Translations under genes and position numbers: made by a program
Assembly (NCBI GenBank): GCA_003224995.1
Contig: QIAI01000368.1
Coordinates: 1-10,617 of the forward strand
Direction: 5' to 3'
Origin: Acidobacteriota bacterium
Lineage (GTDB): Bacteria; Acidobacteriota; Terriglobia; Terriglobales; Acidobacteriaceae
Length of the DNA stretch: 10,617 nucleotides
Notes under the pieces: model-generated
Databases searched by the model: none
Seen by the model: the letters and a program-made list of their open reading frames with translations, nothing else
Told to the model about the DNA's origin: nothing
Part shown: piece by piece, positions 1 to 6,489 of the stretch
Layout of the letters: each line of letters begins with the position of its first letter
How positions within the stretch are numbered: the first letter of the stretch is position 1

Positions 1-325
1 CTTTATCTTCCAAAACGGCCACGCTGTGCCCGTTTGAAGTAATGGTGAGCTTCACCGGTTTCGTTTTCAGATAGGCCAGGATCGTCTTGAAATCGGGGTG
101 CATGCCGTTCTCGCCGGTGCCGAGATTCACCGACCGTACAGGCAGGCGGTCCATGACTGCCTTCACTTGATCCAGGGAGAGACGGTCCGAGCGAGTCGGA
201 TCGCGGTAGCAGAAAGAGCAGGCAAGATTACATTCGTTGGTGAGTCCAAGTCCGAGCGAAATACCATCATCAGGTGCCATCACGCGAGATTCGGACGAGG
301 AGGACTGGGCTGTAACGTTGTTCAT
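1..325 (-). CDS. Radical SAM domain protein, N-terminal part (cut by window edge)
   Basis: The first 108 codons of a gene running off the left edge are visible. The start is the ATG at 325-323: an in-frame TGA lies three codons upstream, and the preceding GGATG-like sequence is only a weak ribosome site. Around residues 28-43 the protein reads TNECNLACSFCYRDP, a CX3CX2C cysteine motif that in radical SAM enzymes binds the 4Fe-4S cluster used to cleave S-adenosylmethionine. Further on, NLGTGENGMHPDF sits where the family has its SAM-contacting GGE-type motif (here GTGEN), followed by LTITSNG, a typical beta-strand of the barrel. The N-terminus has no export signal, so it is probably cytoplasmic. 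It diverges from the deaminase gene across 133 bp. The subfamily and substrate cannot be told from this fragment; it does not look like the viperin signature. The radical SAM call is secure, the function is open. Confidence 0.88.
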   Translation of the reverse strand, partial: MNNVTAQSSSSESRVMAPDDGISLGLGLTNECNLACSFCYRDPTRSDRLSLDQVKAVMDRLPVRSVNLGTGENGMHPDFKTILAYLKTKPVKLTITSNGHSVAVLEDK

Positions 326-458
326 ATAACGTCATCCATCACCGACGGGCGCGATGTGGAAGAAAATGCGTGTAGCGAGCGGCTGCGATAAAGTCCCTTT
401 TCCGGGAGTATACTCCTGCTGCAACTGATGGCCCTCCCCAGAAGCTAATCTGCCGATA
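326..458. promoter_or_regulatory. Divergent intergenic region with a 12-bp perfect palindrome
   Basis: This is the shared upstream region of the radical SAM gene (minus) and the deaminase gene (plus). At 405-416 it holds GGAGTATACTCC, which is its own reverse complement. Such a site midway between divergent starts is a plausible operator for a dimeric regulator. The embedded TATACT resembles a -10 box on either strand, but no convincing -35 lies at the right distance on either side, so no promoter is called. The operator role is inferred only from symmetry and position. Confidence 0.35.
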
Positions 459-1736
459 ATGCGAATGCCAAAGAACGCAGCAAATGCTGAGCAAGCCGTC
501 CGAATCGCCGCGGATAAATCGATCGAGGCATCCCTACAGAACACATTCGCCGTGGGAGGCGTTCTCATTGACAATCGACGTGGAACCGTGTGGTGCGCCC
601 TTCACAACAATGTCCTGGAGCCTTACGAAAAAAGTAAGCTCTTCTTGCTTCACGACCCCACGGCACATGGCGAGCGTCAGATCGTCGACTGGTACTTCAA
701 GAATCGAAAACGACTACGTCTTCCTGAGCCCAGGGAAATGACCGTCGTCACGACGCTCGACCCCTGCGCGATGTGTGCAGGCGCTTTGCTGACGGCAGGT
801 TTTAATGTCGGGGTTTCAGGATCCGACGACTTTGCGGGAATCAACTACAACTCCTCTTTCGATTTTCCCTCTGTGCCTGCGAAATGGAGAAGGGTTGCTC
901 AGTCCTCTTTTTCTTATTATGGAGTGGACGCTCCCGTGAAGCGCGCCTTTCAGGGCGGCAAAAACGCCGCTTTCCCGAGGCAGAGCGTCAGTGCCTTTAC
1001 GTATTTCCTCACCGAGACGATTTTCGAGAGCAGCGTCAATAGTATCCGAGCGGCCGACAATAACAGTGGAAGAGATCCGGCCAATCTCACGAATCCCAAG
1101 AACCTGCCGCGCAATTCAAAAATAAAAAAGGCTTTGCTGGAAGCGTGCCCGGAAGCGTTCACTGTAACTTGCCCGGAGCCGAGGCTTCCGGGAAAAGAAA
1201 TTGGCAAGGTGTTGCTTAGTGCCGCGAAGAGGGCTCATCACCGCGGTGCCGCATTCAATTCGGTTGCGTTTCTGGATCCGTTTGGAAATTTGCTTCTTTG
1301 CTTAGGCGGGGCAGAAGAGCGTTCCCCCATTCGCACCGCGTTTATGGAAGTTACTCGCGCCTATGCCCACATCCGCTGGGTGTTAATGAATCACCCGGAC
1401 AAGTCAGTCCAGGAGCAGGCCGACAACGTGTTGACCCACCCGAAATACGGGACTTTTGTATTTCTCTACTCGCCTGATCCGAACACGCCACAAGGCCTGA
1501 TGGCGCTGGGCGCGTACGGTTCAACCATGGAAGGCCCGATTCCGGAGAGCTTTCCTTCGAATCTGCAATACGTTCTATTGCCCGGAAATGCTTCTTCCGC
1601 GGAGTTGTCCGAGATGGCAATGAGGCTGCCTCCGTTCTACACCACGAGCGTTCAAGTTGCTCCGGCCCAAGTCCTGGACGATGGGCTCGTCCAAGAAATC
1701 CGATCTGCGTTGCCAGAGTACGTGCGCCCGGGATGA
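459..1736 (+). CDS. Tandem-domain cytidine/adenosine deaminase-fold protein
   Basis: A 425-aa protein. Residues about 8-130 form a zinc-dependent deaminase domain: strand AVGGVLID (31-38), then DPTAHGE (His70, Glu72) and TLDPCAMCAGALL (Cys103, Cys106), the H-x-E plus P-C-x-x-C signature that binds zinc and hydrolytically deaminates a base or nucleoside. HGE rather than the commoner HAE also occurs in yeast cytosine deaminase, so a free base or nucleotide is as plausible a substrate as RNA. Residues about 245-375 look like a second copy: TAFME (293-297) aligns with TAHGE, and DPNTPQGLMAL (340-350) with DPCAMCAGALL, so His is replaced by Phe and the cysteines by Asn and Gln while Glu297 remains. 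The second domain would not bind zinc. Single-domain TadA or cytosine deaminases are about 150-170 aa. ATG 465 is an alternative start; no strong ribosome site separates the two. Substrate unknown; the Bd3614-like families deserve comparison. Confidence 0.85.
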   Translation: MRMPKNAANAEQAVRIAADKSIEASLQNTFAVGGVLIDNRRGTVWCALHNNVLEPYEKSKLFLLHDPTAHGERQIVDWYFKNRKRLRLPEPREMTVVTTLDPCAMCAGALLTAGFNVGVSGSDDFAGINYNSSFDFPSVPAKWRRVAQSSFSYYGVDAPVKRAFQGGKNAAFPRQSVSAFTYFLTETIFESSVNSIRAADNNSGRDPANLTNPKNLPRNSKIKKALLEACPEAFTVTCPEPRLPGKEIGKVLLSAAKRAHHRGAAFNSVAFLDPFGNLLLCLGGAEERSPIRTAFMEVTRAYAHIRWVLMNHPDKSVQEQADNVLTHPKYGTFVFLYSPDPNTPQGLMALGAYGSTMEGPIPESFPSNLQYVLLPGNASSAELSEMAMRLPPFYTTSVQVAPAQVLDDGLVQEIRSALPEYVRPG

Positions 1737-1853
1737 ATTTCTATTGCGTAGCATCTGCGTTCATTCAAAAATGCGGATGATCAGCTTAGTAATTGAAGGG
1801 CCCGCATGGAACCTCTGTTAGAAGCTTGATATTACACAAGCGAGGAATAAGCT
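1737..1853. other. Short intergenic spacer before the kinase gene
   Basis: These 117 bp separate two genes on the same strand. A 6-bp inverted repeat (ATGCGG at 1771-1776, CCGCAT at 1802-1807) flanks an AT-rich 25-bp spacer. No T-rich terminator tail and no convincing -35/-10 pair are visible, so it is unclear whether the kinase has its own promoter or is read through from the deaminase. Confidence 0.3.
1842..1847 (+). promoter_or_regulatory. Ribosome binding site fixing the GTG start of the kinase
   Basis: GAGGAA lies six bases before GTG 1854. An in-frame TAA (1848-1850) lies immediately upstream, so no earlier start is possible. This favours GTG 1854 over TTG 1881. Confidence 0.7.
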
Positions 1854-4538
1854 GTGCGCCCCTCGGAAGGCAATTCGACGTTGATCGACTCAACGATTTC
1901 CCACTACAAGGTTTTAAGGAAAATCGGGCAGGGTGGAATGGGGGAAGTCTACCTCGCAGAGGACACCCGGCTACAACGCAAAGTCGCCCTCAAAGTCCTG
2001 CCCCCCGCATTTGCAGCCGCTCCCGAAGGTCTTTCTCGCTTCGAACGTGAAGCGCGCACCGCGGCCGCCCTCAACCACCCGAATATCGCAACCATTTACG
2101 ACGTCGGTTCTGAGACACGTCCAGATGGGTCACAGATCTACTTCATCATCGAAGAGTATCTGGAAGGGATGACCCTGGAAACTTTGCTTCATCGCGGCAA
2201 ATTGCCTCTGCAAAGAGCTCTCTCGCTGGCCCTTGAGATTGGCGAAGGCTTAGCGGCAATCAATGCTGCCGGCATTGTCCATCGAGATCTCAAGCCAGGG
2301 AACGTTTTCATCACTTCATCGGGCCAATTGAAGATTCTCGATTTCGGTCTCGCCAAACTAACTCAACCGCCGCGAACCGGAACAGCCGAAGGCACTTCTC
2401 CGACTTTAACCTTCTCGATAACCAGCAATACAGCTGGTCAAGTGTTCGGGACGCCGGGATATATGGCGCCCGAACAGTTCGACAATGCGGAGGTGGATCA
2501 ACGGGCGGACATTTTTGCTTTTGGGACAGTTCTGTACGAAATGTTGTCGGGTCACCATCCCTTCGAAGGGAAAAGTATCCACAGCACGATACACCGCATC
2601 CTGAATGAGCCGCCTCGTCCCTTAGATCAATCTGAGTCCAATCTGCCTATTCGATTGCAATGGATGATTGAGAAATGTCTGCAAAAGGATCCGGCGGCTC
2701 GCTATCAACACAGCTCCGACCTTGTCGTGGACTTACGTGCGGCCTCTGAAACTTCAACCGAATCGAGTGCAATTAAAACAAATTCAGCTGGCCAGCTCGA
2801 CTGGAAGCGATGGGGCATGTTCCTCGCCGCCACTTTCATCTGCGGGATAGCCGCGACTTGGATGCTCAAATCCATAAGCCAGCAGAAAGCTCAACCCCCT
2901 CCCCTGCTCGCCTTCGATTTCCCTTATAAGAGCCAGATTCGTCCATGGGATGGTCCTGCAATCTCACCGGATGGAACCATGATCGTCTATCGTGATTCCG
3001 GGACGCTCTGGATTCGTGACCTGCACTCCCTCACGCCTCGCAAATTGGAAGGGACCGAAGGAGCGGGACAGCCGTTCTGGTCGCCTCGGAGCGACTCCAT
3101 CGCCTTCTTCACCCAAAGCCAGCTTTACAAAATTTCCAAAGCTGGCGACAGCATCAGTGCGCTGTGTCGACTTCCTTATGAACTATGGGGTGGCGGCTAC
3201 TGGTCCGCCAAAGGCACAATCCTGTTCGGCCAAGGTCCGGGTGGCATTTACGAAGTCGATGAACAAGGCGGACAGCCCCGGCAAATCGTGAAGCCAGAGA
3301 AGGGCGAGAACTGGCTATATTGGCCCAACCTGCTTCCAGATAGCGACAAGCTGATGTACGTAATCCTCAAACAAGATAACTCCTCGGAGATTGTTATCCA
3401 GACTGGCGGGCACAGGACTCCAGTCGTGAGTCGCACCGAGTTCATCACGTGGGCCTCTTACATTCGGACCGGACACATTCTGTACCAGTTGGGCTCTTCT
3501 ACGCAGCGCGGCAATGCTTCATTCAGTATCTGGACGGTGCCCTTCGATGCCGACAAACTGGCGAAGAAAGGCGAACCATTCCAGGTGGTTTCGGATGGGA
3601 TGACGCCAACCGTTTCGTCAGGAGGCACTCTCGTCTATCGAACCCGACGCGAGAAAGAAAACCGGCTCGTTTGGGTCGATCGGCAGGGTAAGGTGCAAGG
3701 ACCCATCGGTCAGCCACAAGCTGTGATCCGAAACCCAAGCATTTCCCCGGACGGGCGGCGCGTGGCAGCCGAGGGGGCAGATACCAACAGCGGATTCGAT
3801 ATTTGGATTCACGACTCGCGTGGGACGAAGGAGCGAATCACATCGGCCTTTGCTGACCGGAGACACCCCGTATGGTCGCCGGGTGGAGACCAGATCGCAT
3901 TCGATTCGGGTGGCAGCGTGTTTTTGCAACCGCTGGACCAGAGCAACGAGGCCAGGAAGGTTTTGTCCCTGGGAGCCGTGGAAGAAATATTTCTGAATTG
4001 GGGTCACGGGGGACCGACTCTTCTCTATGATTTTCTCTCACCCAACCACAGCAATCGCGACATCTGGTCTCTGCAGCTGCCACTCGCAAAAGACGGCACA
4101 CCTCTGGTGCAAACACCCACAGACGAAACTCTGCCGCAACTCTCGCCCGATGGACATTTTGTGCTGTTCCAGTCGAACGAATCTGCCGGGTACCTTCCGG
4201 ATATTTTTGCCGTGGGCTTTCCGGGGGGTAAGCGGAAAACAAAGATCTCAATTTCGGGTGGTACCCATCCACGTTGGAGTCCGAAGGGAGACGAGATCTT
4301 CTACGTTGATCCTGCCAATAGCCTGGTGGCGGTAAGCGTTACACCCGACCTGAAACTGGGTCAACCGCGACGTCTCTTCACTTCCGAAGAGATCGGGTCG
4401 GACTTGTCCCTCGACACCTTGTCGTATGTCTACGACGTAGGGCCAAAAGCAGAAAACTTTGTCATTGTGCAAATGCCCACCGGGGGAAGAATTACTGTCG
4501 TGCAGAACTGGCTCGAAGAATTCGGAGGCGCCAAATGA
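1854..4538 (+). CDS. Transmembrane Ser/Thr protein kinase with PD40 beta-propeller tail
   Basis: An 894-aa Hanks-type (PknB-like) kinase. Its catalytic domain spans about residues 18-295 with every key element: glycine loop GQGGMGEVYLAE (25-36), Lys47 in VALKVL, alpha-C Glu66, catalytic loop HRDLKPGN (143-150), DFG (163-165), a Ser/Thr-rich activation segment (170-199) and APE (205-207). It should be active in the cytoplasm. A single membrane helix (about 319-338) follows a short linker. The remainder, about 345-894, would be outside the membrane and contains PD40/WD40-like repeats typical of TolB-type propellers: SPDG at 371, WSP at 409, SPDG at 631, WSP at 674, SPDG at 764 and WSP at 808. 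The kinase-TM-propeller layout is common in Acidobacteriota and suggests a sensor whose propeller binds an envelope ligand; ligand and targets are unknown. It contains no PASTA repeats. Its stop is 13 bp from the convergent deoxyribosyltransferase gene. Confidence 0.95.
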   Translation: MRPSEGNSTLIDSTISHYKVLRKIGQGGMGEVYLAEDTRLQRKVALKVLPPAFAAAPEGLSRFEREARTAAALNHPNIATIYDVGSETRPDGSQIYFIIEEYLEGMTLETLLHRGKLPLQRALSLALEIGEGLAAINAAGIVHRDLKPGNVFITSSGQLKILDFGLAKLTQPPRTGTAEGTSPTLTFSITSNTAGQVFGTPGYMAPEQFDNAEVDQRADIFAFGTVLYEMLSGHHPFEGKSIHSTIHRILNEPPRPLDQSESNLPIRLQWMIEKCLQKDPAARYQHSSDLVVDLRAASETSTESSAIKTNSAGQLDWKRWGMFLAATFICGIAATWMLKSISQQKAQPPPLLAFDFPYKSQIRPWDGPAISPDGTMIVYRDSGTLWIRDLHSLTPRKLEGTEGAGQPFWSPRSDSIAFFTQSQLYKISKAGDSISALCRLPYELWGGGYWSAKGTILFGQGPGGIYEVDEQGGQPRQIVKPEKGENWLYWPNLLPDSDKLMYVILKQDNSSEIVIQTGGHRTPVVSRTEFITWASYIRTGHILYQLGSSTQRGNASFSIWTVPFDADKLAKKGEPFQVVSDGMTPTVSSGGTLVYRTRREKENRLVWVDRQGKVQGPIGQPQAVIRNPSISPDGRRVAAEGADTNSGFDIWIHDSRGTKERITSAFADRRHPVWSPGGDQIAFDSGGSVFLQPLDQSNEARKVLSLGAVEEIFLNWGHGGPTLLYDFLSPNHSNRDIWSLQLPLAKDGTPLVQTPTDETLPQLSPDGHFVLFQSNESAGYLPDIFAVGFPGGKRKTKISISGGTHPRWSPKGDEIFYVDPANSLVAVSVTPDLKLGQPRRLFTSEEIGSDLSLDTLSYVYDVGPKAENFVIVQMPTGGRITVVQNWLEEFGGAK

Positions 4539-4551
4539 GGTCCTGCCGAAT

Positions 4552-4977
4552 CTAGCTGGCGACCTTCGCATCGGCCGCAAAATGCTGCAAGTATTCCTCT
4601 AGCTCATCGAGCGAAGAAACCAACTTGTCCACCGAGCACTGAATCATGAGATTCACGGTTTGCCATTTGAAATGCAGGCGCCAGTCGGTGTAAACCCCCA
4701 CAACATGTTTGCCTAAACCGTGCGCGAACCCAAGCTCCCAGGCTGTGCCGGCATCCACATCCATTCCATCGAGGTTGGCCACGATCACGTCCGCATGGCT
4801 CACCGCATTCCTGTCTTCCTCAAATATTTTGCGAACATCGCTTTGATGCTGAAGTTTAATGCCGTCGCGTTGCGGAATATACGTCGTAAAACCAAGTTTG
4901 CGCATCCGCAAATCGATTTCGGCGTTCCAGTATCGTTCTCCCTCGTTGAACAATGGCCCAGCAATGTAAGCGCGCAT
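4552..4977 (-). CDS. Nucleoside 2-deoxyribosyltransferase family protein
   Basis: A 141-aa cytoplasmic protein of the Nuc_deoxyrib_tr family, whose members transfer deoxyribose between bases or, in the DNPH1/RCL branch, hydrolyse the N-glycosidic bond of deoxynucleotides. Seen in the sequence: the N-terminal phosphate/ribose-binding strand YIAGPLF (4-10), EEDR (53-56), strand ADVIVANLDG (62-71) and DVDAGTAWELG (73-83). Glu81 sits where the family has its nucleophile, in the D-x-G-T-x-x-E pattern. The length is close to the usual 140-160 aa. The open frame extends upstream to 5028, but ATG 4977 is chosen because the protein then begins with MRAYIAGP, as homologues do, and a good ribosome site precedes it. 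It is a single gene convergent with the kinase and preceded by a hairpin leader. Transferase or hydrolase activity cannot be distinguished here. Confidence 0.88.
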   Translation of the reverse strand: MRAYIAGPLFNEGERYWNAEIDLRMRKLGFTTYIPQRDGIKLQHQSDVRKIFEEDRNAVSHADVIVANLDGMDVDAGTAWELGFAHGLGKHVVGVYTDWRLHFKWQTVNLMIQCSVDKLVSSLDELEEYLQHFAADAKVAS

Positions 4978-4983
4978 GTTTGC

Positions 4984-4989
4984 CCTTTC
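4984..4989 (-). promoter_or_regulatory. Ribosome binding site for the deoxyribosyltransferase gene
   Basis: On the minus strand GAAAGGGCAAAC precedes ATG 4977, placing AAAGGG six bases before the start. This decides against the longer reading from 5028, which would put this motif and the upstream hairpin inside the coding sequence. Confidence 0.65.
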
Positions 4990-5005
4990 ACTTAAGGTAC
5001 CGGAT

Positions 5006-5050
5006 GCTCGGTGAACTGTCCTGATCACAGGACAGTTCCTTTCGCCGAGC
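5006..5050 (-). repeat. Perfect 11-bp stem-loop in the deoxyribosyltransferase leader
   Basis: GAACTGTCCTG (5013-5023) and CAGGACAGTTC (5028-5038) are exact reverse complements separated by ATCA. An outer 6-bp pairing, GCTCGG (5006-5011) with CCGAGC (5045-5050), can close a larger interrupted stem. No run of T follows on either strand, so it is not a standard intrinsic terminator. It sits 36 bp before the start codon at 4977 and just downstream of a candidate promoter. It could be an RNA leader structure or an operator for a dimeric protein; the sequence cannot decide. Confidence 0.6.
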
Positions 5051-5058
5051 CGAGCGGG

Positions 5059-5067
5059 ATTTTAGCA
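5059..5067 (-). promoter_or_regulatory. Candidate extended -10 promoter for the deoxyribosyltransferase gene
   Basis: The minus strand reads TGCTAAAAT, an extended -10 (TG-n-TAAAAT, five of six matches to TATAAT). A -35 is weak: TTGCCA lies 21 bases upstream, which is too far. Transcription would begin near 5052, giving a leader of about 75 nt that contains the whole hairpin at 5006-5050. Confidence 0.35.
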
Positions 5068-5340
5068 CGGGTTTGGCTCTATGCCTGGCAAAAGAGAGTC
5101 CGGACGGTGGCATGTTCGGCATTTTGCGCAGCACCTGCGATCAATCTATCGTTCGACGAAATCACGCAGACGATGCTGAATCGTCCGCCGCCATCGCGGC
5201 GGTCTACCTGATCCTTTGGCAGAAGTTGGAATAGCGACAGTTGGCCAGTCGAGCCCGCGGAACGATCGGACTTTCGCCGTACCATTCTCGGCAGGCCCAC
5301 GACACATCTTATTCCGGATGTTGATCTGTGAAGCCCCAAC
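5068..5340. other. Gene-free spacer; one GC-rich hairpin
   Basis: With the leader region this makes 363 bp without a convincing gene between 4977 and 5341. Open frames exist on both strands but have TTG or GTG starts, no ribosome site and no recognisable protein motif. At 5185-5202, CCGCCGC and GCGGCGG pair perfectly around a CATC loop. It lies about 140 bp past the stop of the minus-strand oxidoreductase and could end or process that transcript, but it lacks a T tract on both strands. Confidence 0.4.
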
Positions 5341-6477
5341 TCAGAGCTTCACCGTCCTGCCCGTCTTTGCCGCCTCGTAGAGTGCCTTCATAATCGTCAG
5401 GTCCCGCAGACCTTCTTCGCCTGGCGTGAGCGGTTCCTTGTTCTCCATCACGCAGCCGGACATGTGCTCCATTTCGGCAGCAAAGTGATCGACTACCGGC
5501 AGATCTTTTTCTTCAATCATGTTTCCCTGGTGTACGCGCATGCGCAAACCGCTGTAGGCGGTTGCCGGATCCATCTCAAGCCAGCCTTCCGACTTCACGA
5601 CCCGGTAGTGCGACTGCCACGCGTATCCGTAGCTTGACGTGCAGTTCGCGAGGATTCCGCTGGGAAAGCGCAGTTGAAAGTTAATCGCTTCCTCCACTTC
5701 CTTAAAACGCGGATCGCCAGGTGTGCTGTACATCATTGCATTCACCTCTGCTGGCTCTTCACCGGTAAGGTAGCGCGCGGCTTGCAGGGCGTAGATGCCG
5801 ATATCCATCAACGATCCTCCACCCGCCAGGTCCTTCTTCAGCCTCCACTGGTTTGGATCGCTCATGTTGAAGCCGGCATCCGCAAGAATGACCTTGGTCT
5901 TCCCCAATTCGTTGGATCGCGCCACACGAATGGCTTCCTGATTGTAAGGTTCGTAGCGGCAGCGATATGCCACCATCAGCTTTCGGTTCGCCTTGCGGCC
6001 GGCGTCGATCATCTGTTGACACTCGGCAGGCGTATTGGCCATTGGCTTTTCGCTCAGAACGTGTTTTCCCGCCTGCAGTCCGCGCACCGTGTACTCGCAG
6101 TGCATGCCGTTCGGCAAAACGATATAAATGATGTCGACTTCGGGATTGTCTTTGAGCGAATCATAGTTCTGGTAGTTGTAGATGTTCTTCTGGTTGACGC
6201 CATAGCGCAGCGCGAGCTTGGCGGCCTTGTCGGGATGGCCGCTCACCAATGCGACAACCTTCGATTTCTCGCATTGGGCAAATGCAGGCAGTATCTGATG
6301 AATAGAGAGGCTGCCCAGCCCAACAATGGCCCATCCCAGTTTCTTGCCAGGAGGCTCCGGGACGACCAGTTGTGCGGAGGCATCCTTCAGCAGCATTCCC
6401 GTGACATTCGCTGCCACCAGACCTTGCCCAACGCGCGTCATGAATCCACGTCGCGTGATTTCGTTACCCTTCGACAT
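5341..6477 (-). CDS. Tat-exported Gfo/Idh/MocA oxidoreductase, glucose-fructose oxidoreductase-like
   Basis: A 378-aa NAD(P)-dependent sugar oxidoreductase, predicted extracytoplasmic. The N-terminus has a twin-arginine signal, ITRRGFM (Arg9-Arg10), a hydrophobic stretch and an Ala-Ser-Ala cleavage site near residue 35. Then comes the Rossmann segment AIVGLGSLSIHQILPAF (50-66), close to the GLG-x5-QILP pattern of Zymomonas glucose-fructose oxidoreductase, followed by LPNGMHCEYTVRGLQAGKHV, SEKP (Lys124), YRCRYEPYN (151-159) and GGGSLMDIGIY (199-209; Asp205, Tyr209). The EKP lysine and the Asp/Tyr of DxGxY correspond to catalytic residues of that enzyme. Tat export implies folding with tightly bound cofactor before export, as in GFOR. 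GGAGGTG sits five bases before ATG 6477. It is the second gene of an operon, 12 bp after the RraA-like gene. Family and export are well supported; which sugar it oxidises is unknown. Confidence 0.92.
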   Translation of the reverse strand: MSKGNEITRRGFMTRVGQGLVAANVTGMLLKDASAQLVVPEPPGKKLGWAIVGLGSLSIHQILPAFAQCEKSKVVALVSGHPDKAAKLALRYGVNQKNIYNYQNYDSLKDNPEVDIIYIVLPNGMHCEYTVRGLQAGKHVLSEKPMANTPAECQQMIDAGRKANRKLMVAYRCRYEPYNQEAIRVARSNELGKTKVILADAGFNMSDPNQWRLKKDLAGGGSLMDIGIYALQAARYLTGEEPAEVNAMMYSTPGDPRFKEVEEAINFQLRFPSGILANCTSSYGYAWQSHYRVVKSEGWLEMDPATAYSGLRMRVHQGNMIEEKDLPVVDHFAAEMEHMSGCVMENKEPLTPGEEGLRDLTIMKALYEAAKTGRTVKL

Positions 6478-6489
6478 GGTGCACCTCCG

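Noticed and set aside
409..414. TATACT as a -10 box for the deaminase or the radical SAM gene
   Set aside because: No -35-like hexamer lies 16-18 bp away on either strand, and the sequence is part of a palindrome that explains it.
98..574. Open frames of about 80-97 codons over the radical SAM/deaminase divergent region
   Set aside because: They are shadows of the radical SAM and deaminase genes on other frames, with no motif of their own.
4978..5028. Extending the deoxyribosyltransferase N-terminus by 17 residues to the ATG at 5028
   Set aside because: The extension would translate the perfect hairpin and an AAAGGG ribosome site, and homologues begin directly at the RAYIAGP strand.
1..5028. 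A known antiphage defence system (viperin, RADAR or dCTP-deaminase type)
   Set aside because: The radical SAM motif is not viperin-like, the deaminase is not the RADAR or DCD family, and no nuclease, ATPase or mobile element is visible.
5185..5202. The GC-rich hairpin as an intrinsic terminator of the oxidoreductase operon
   Set aside because: The 7-bp stem is good, but no T tract follows on either strand and it lies about 140 bp past the stop.
5079..5339. A possible 86-aa minus-strand protein after the oxidoreductase
   Set aside because: It needs a TTG start overlapping the end of the previous gene region, has no ribosome site and shows no familiar motif.
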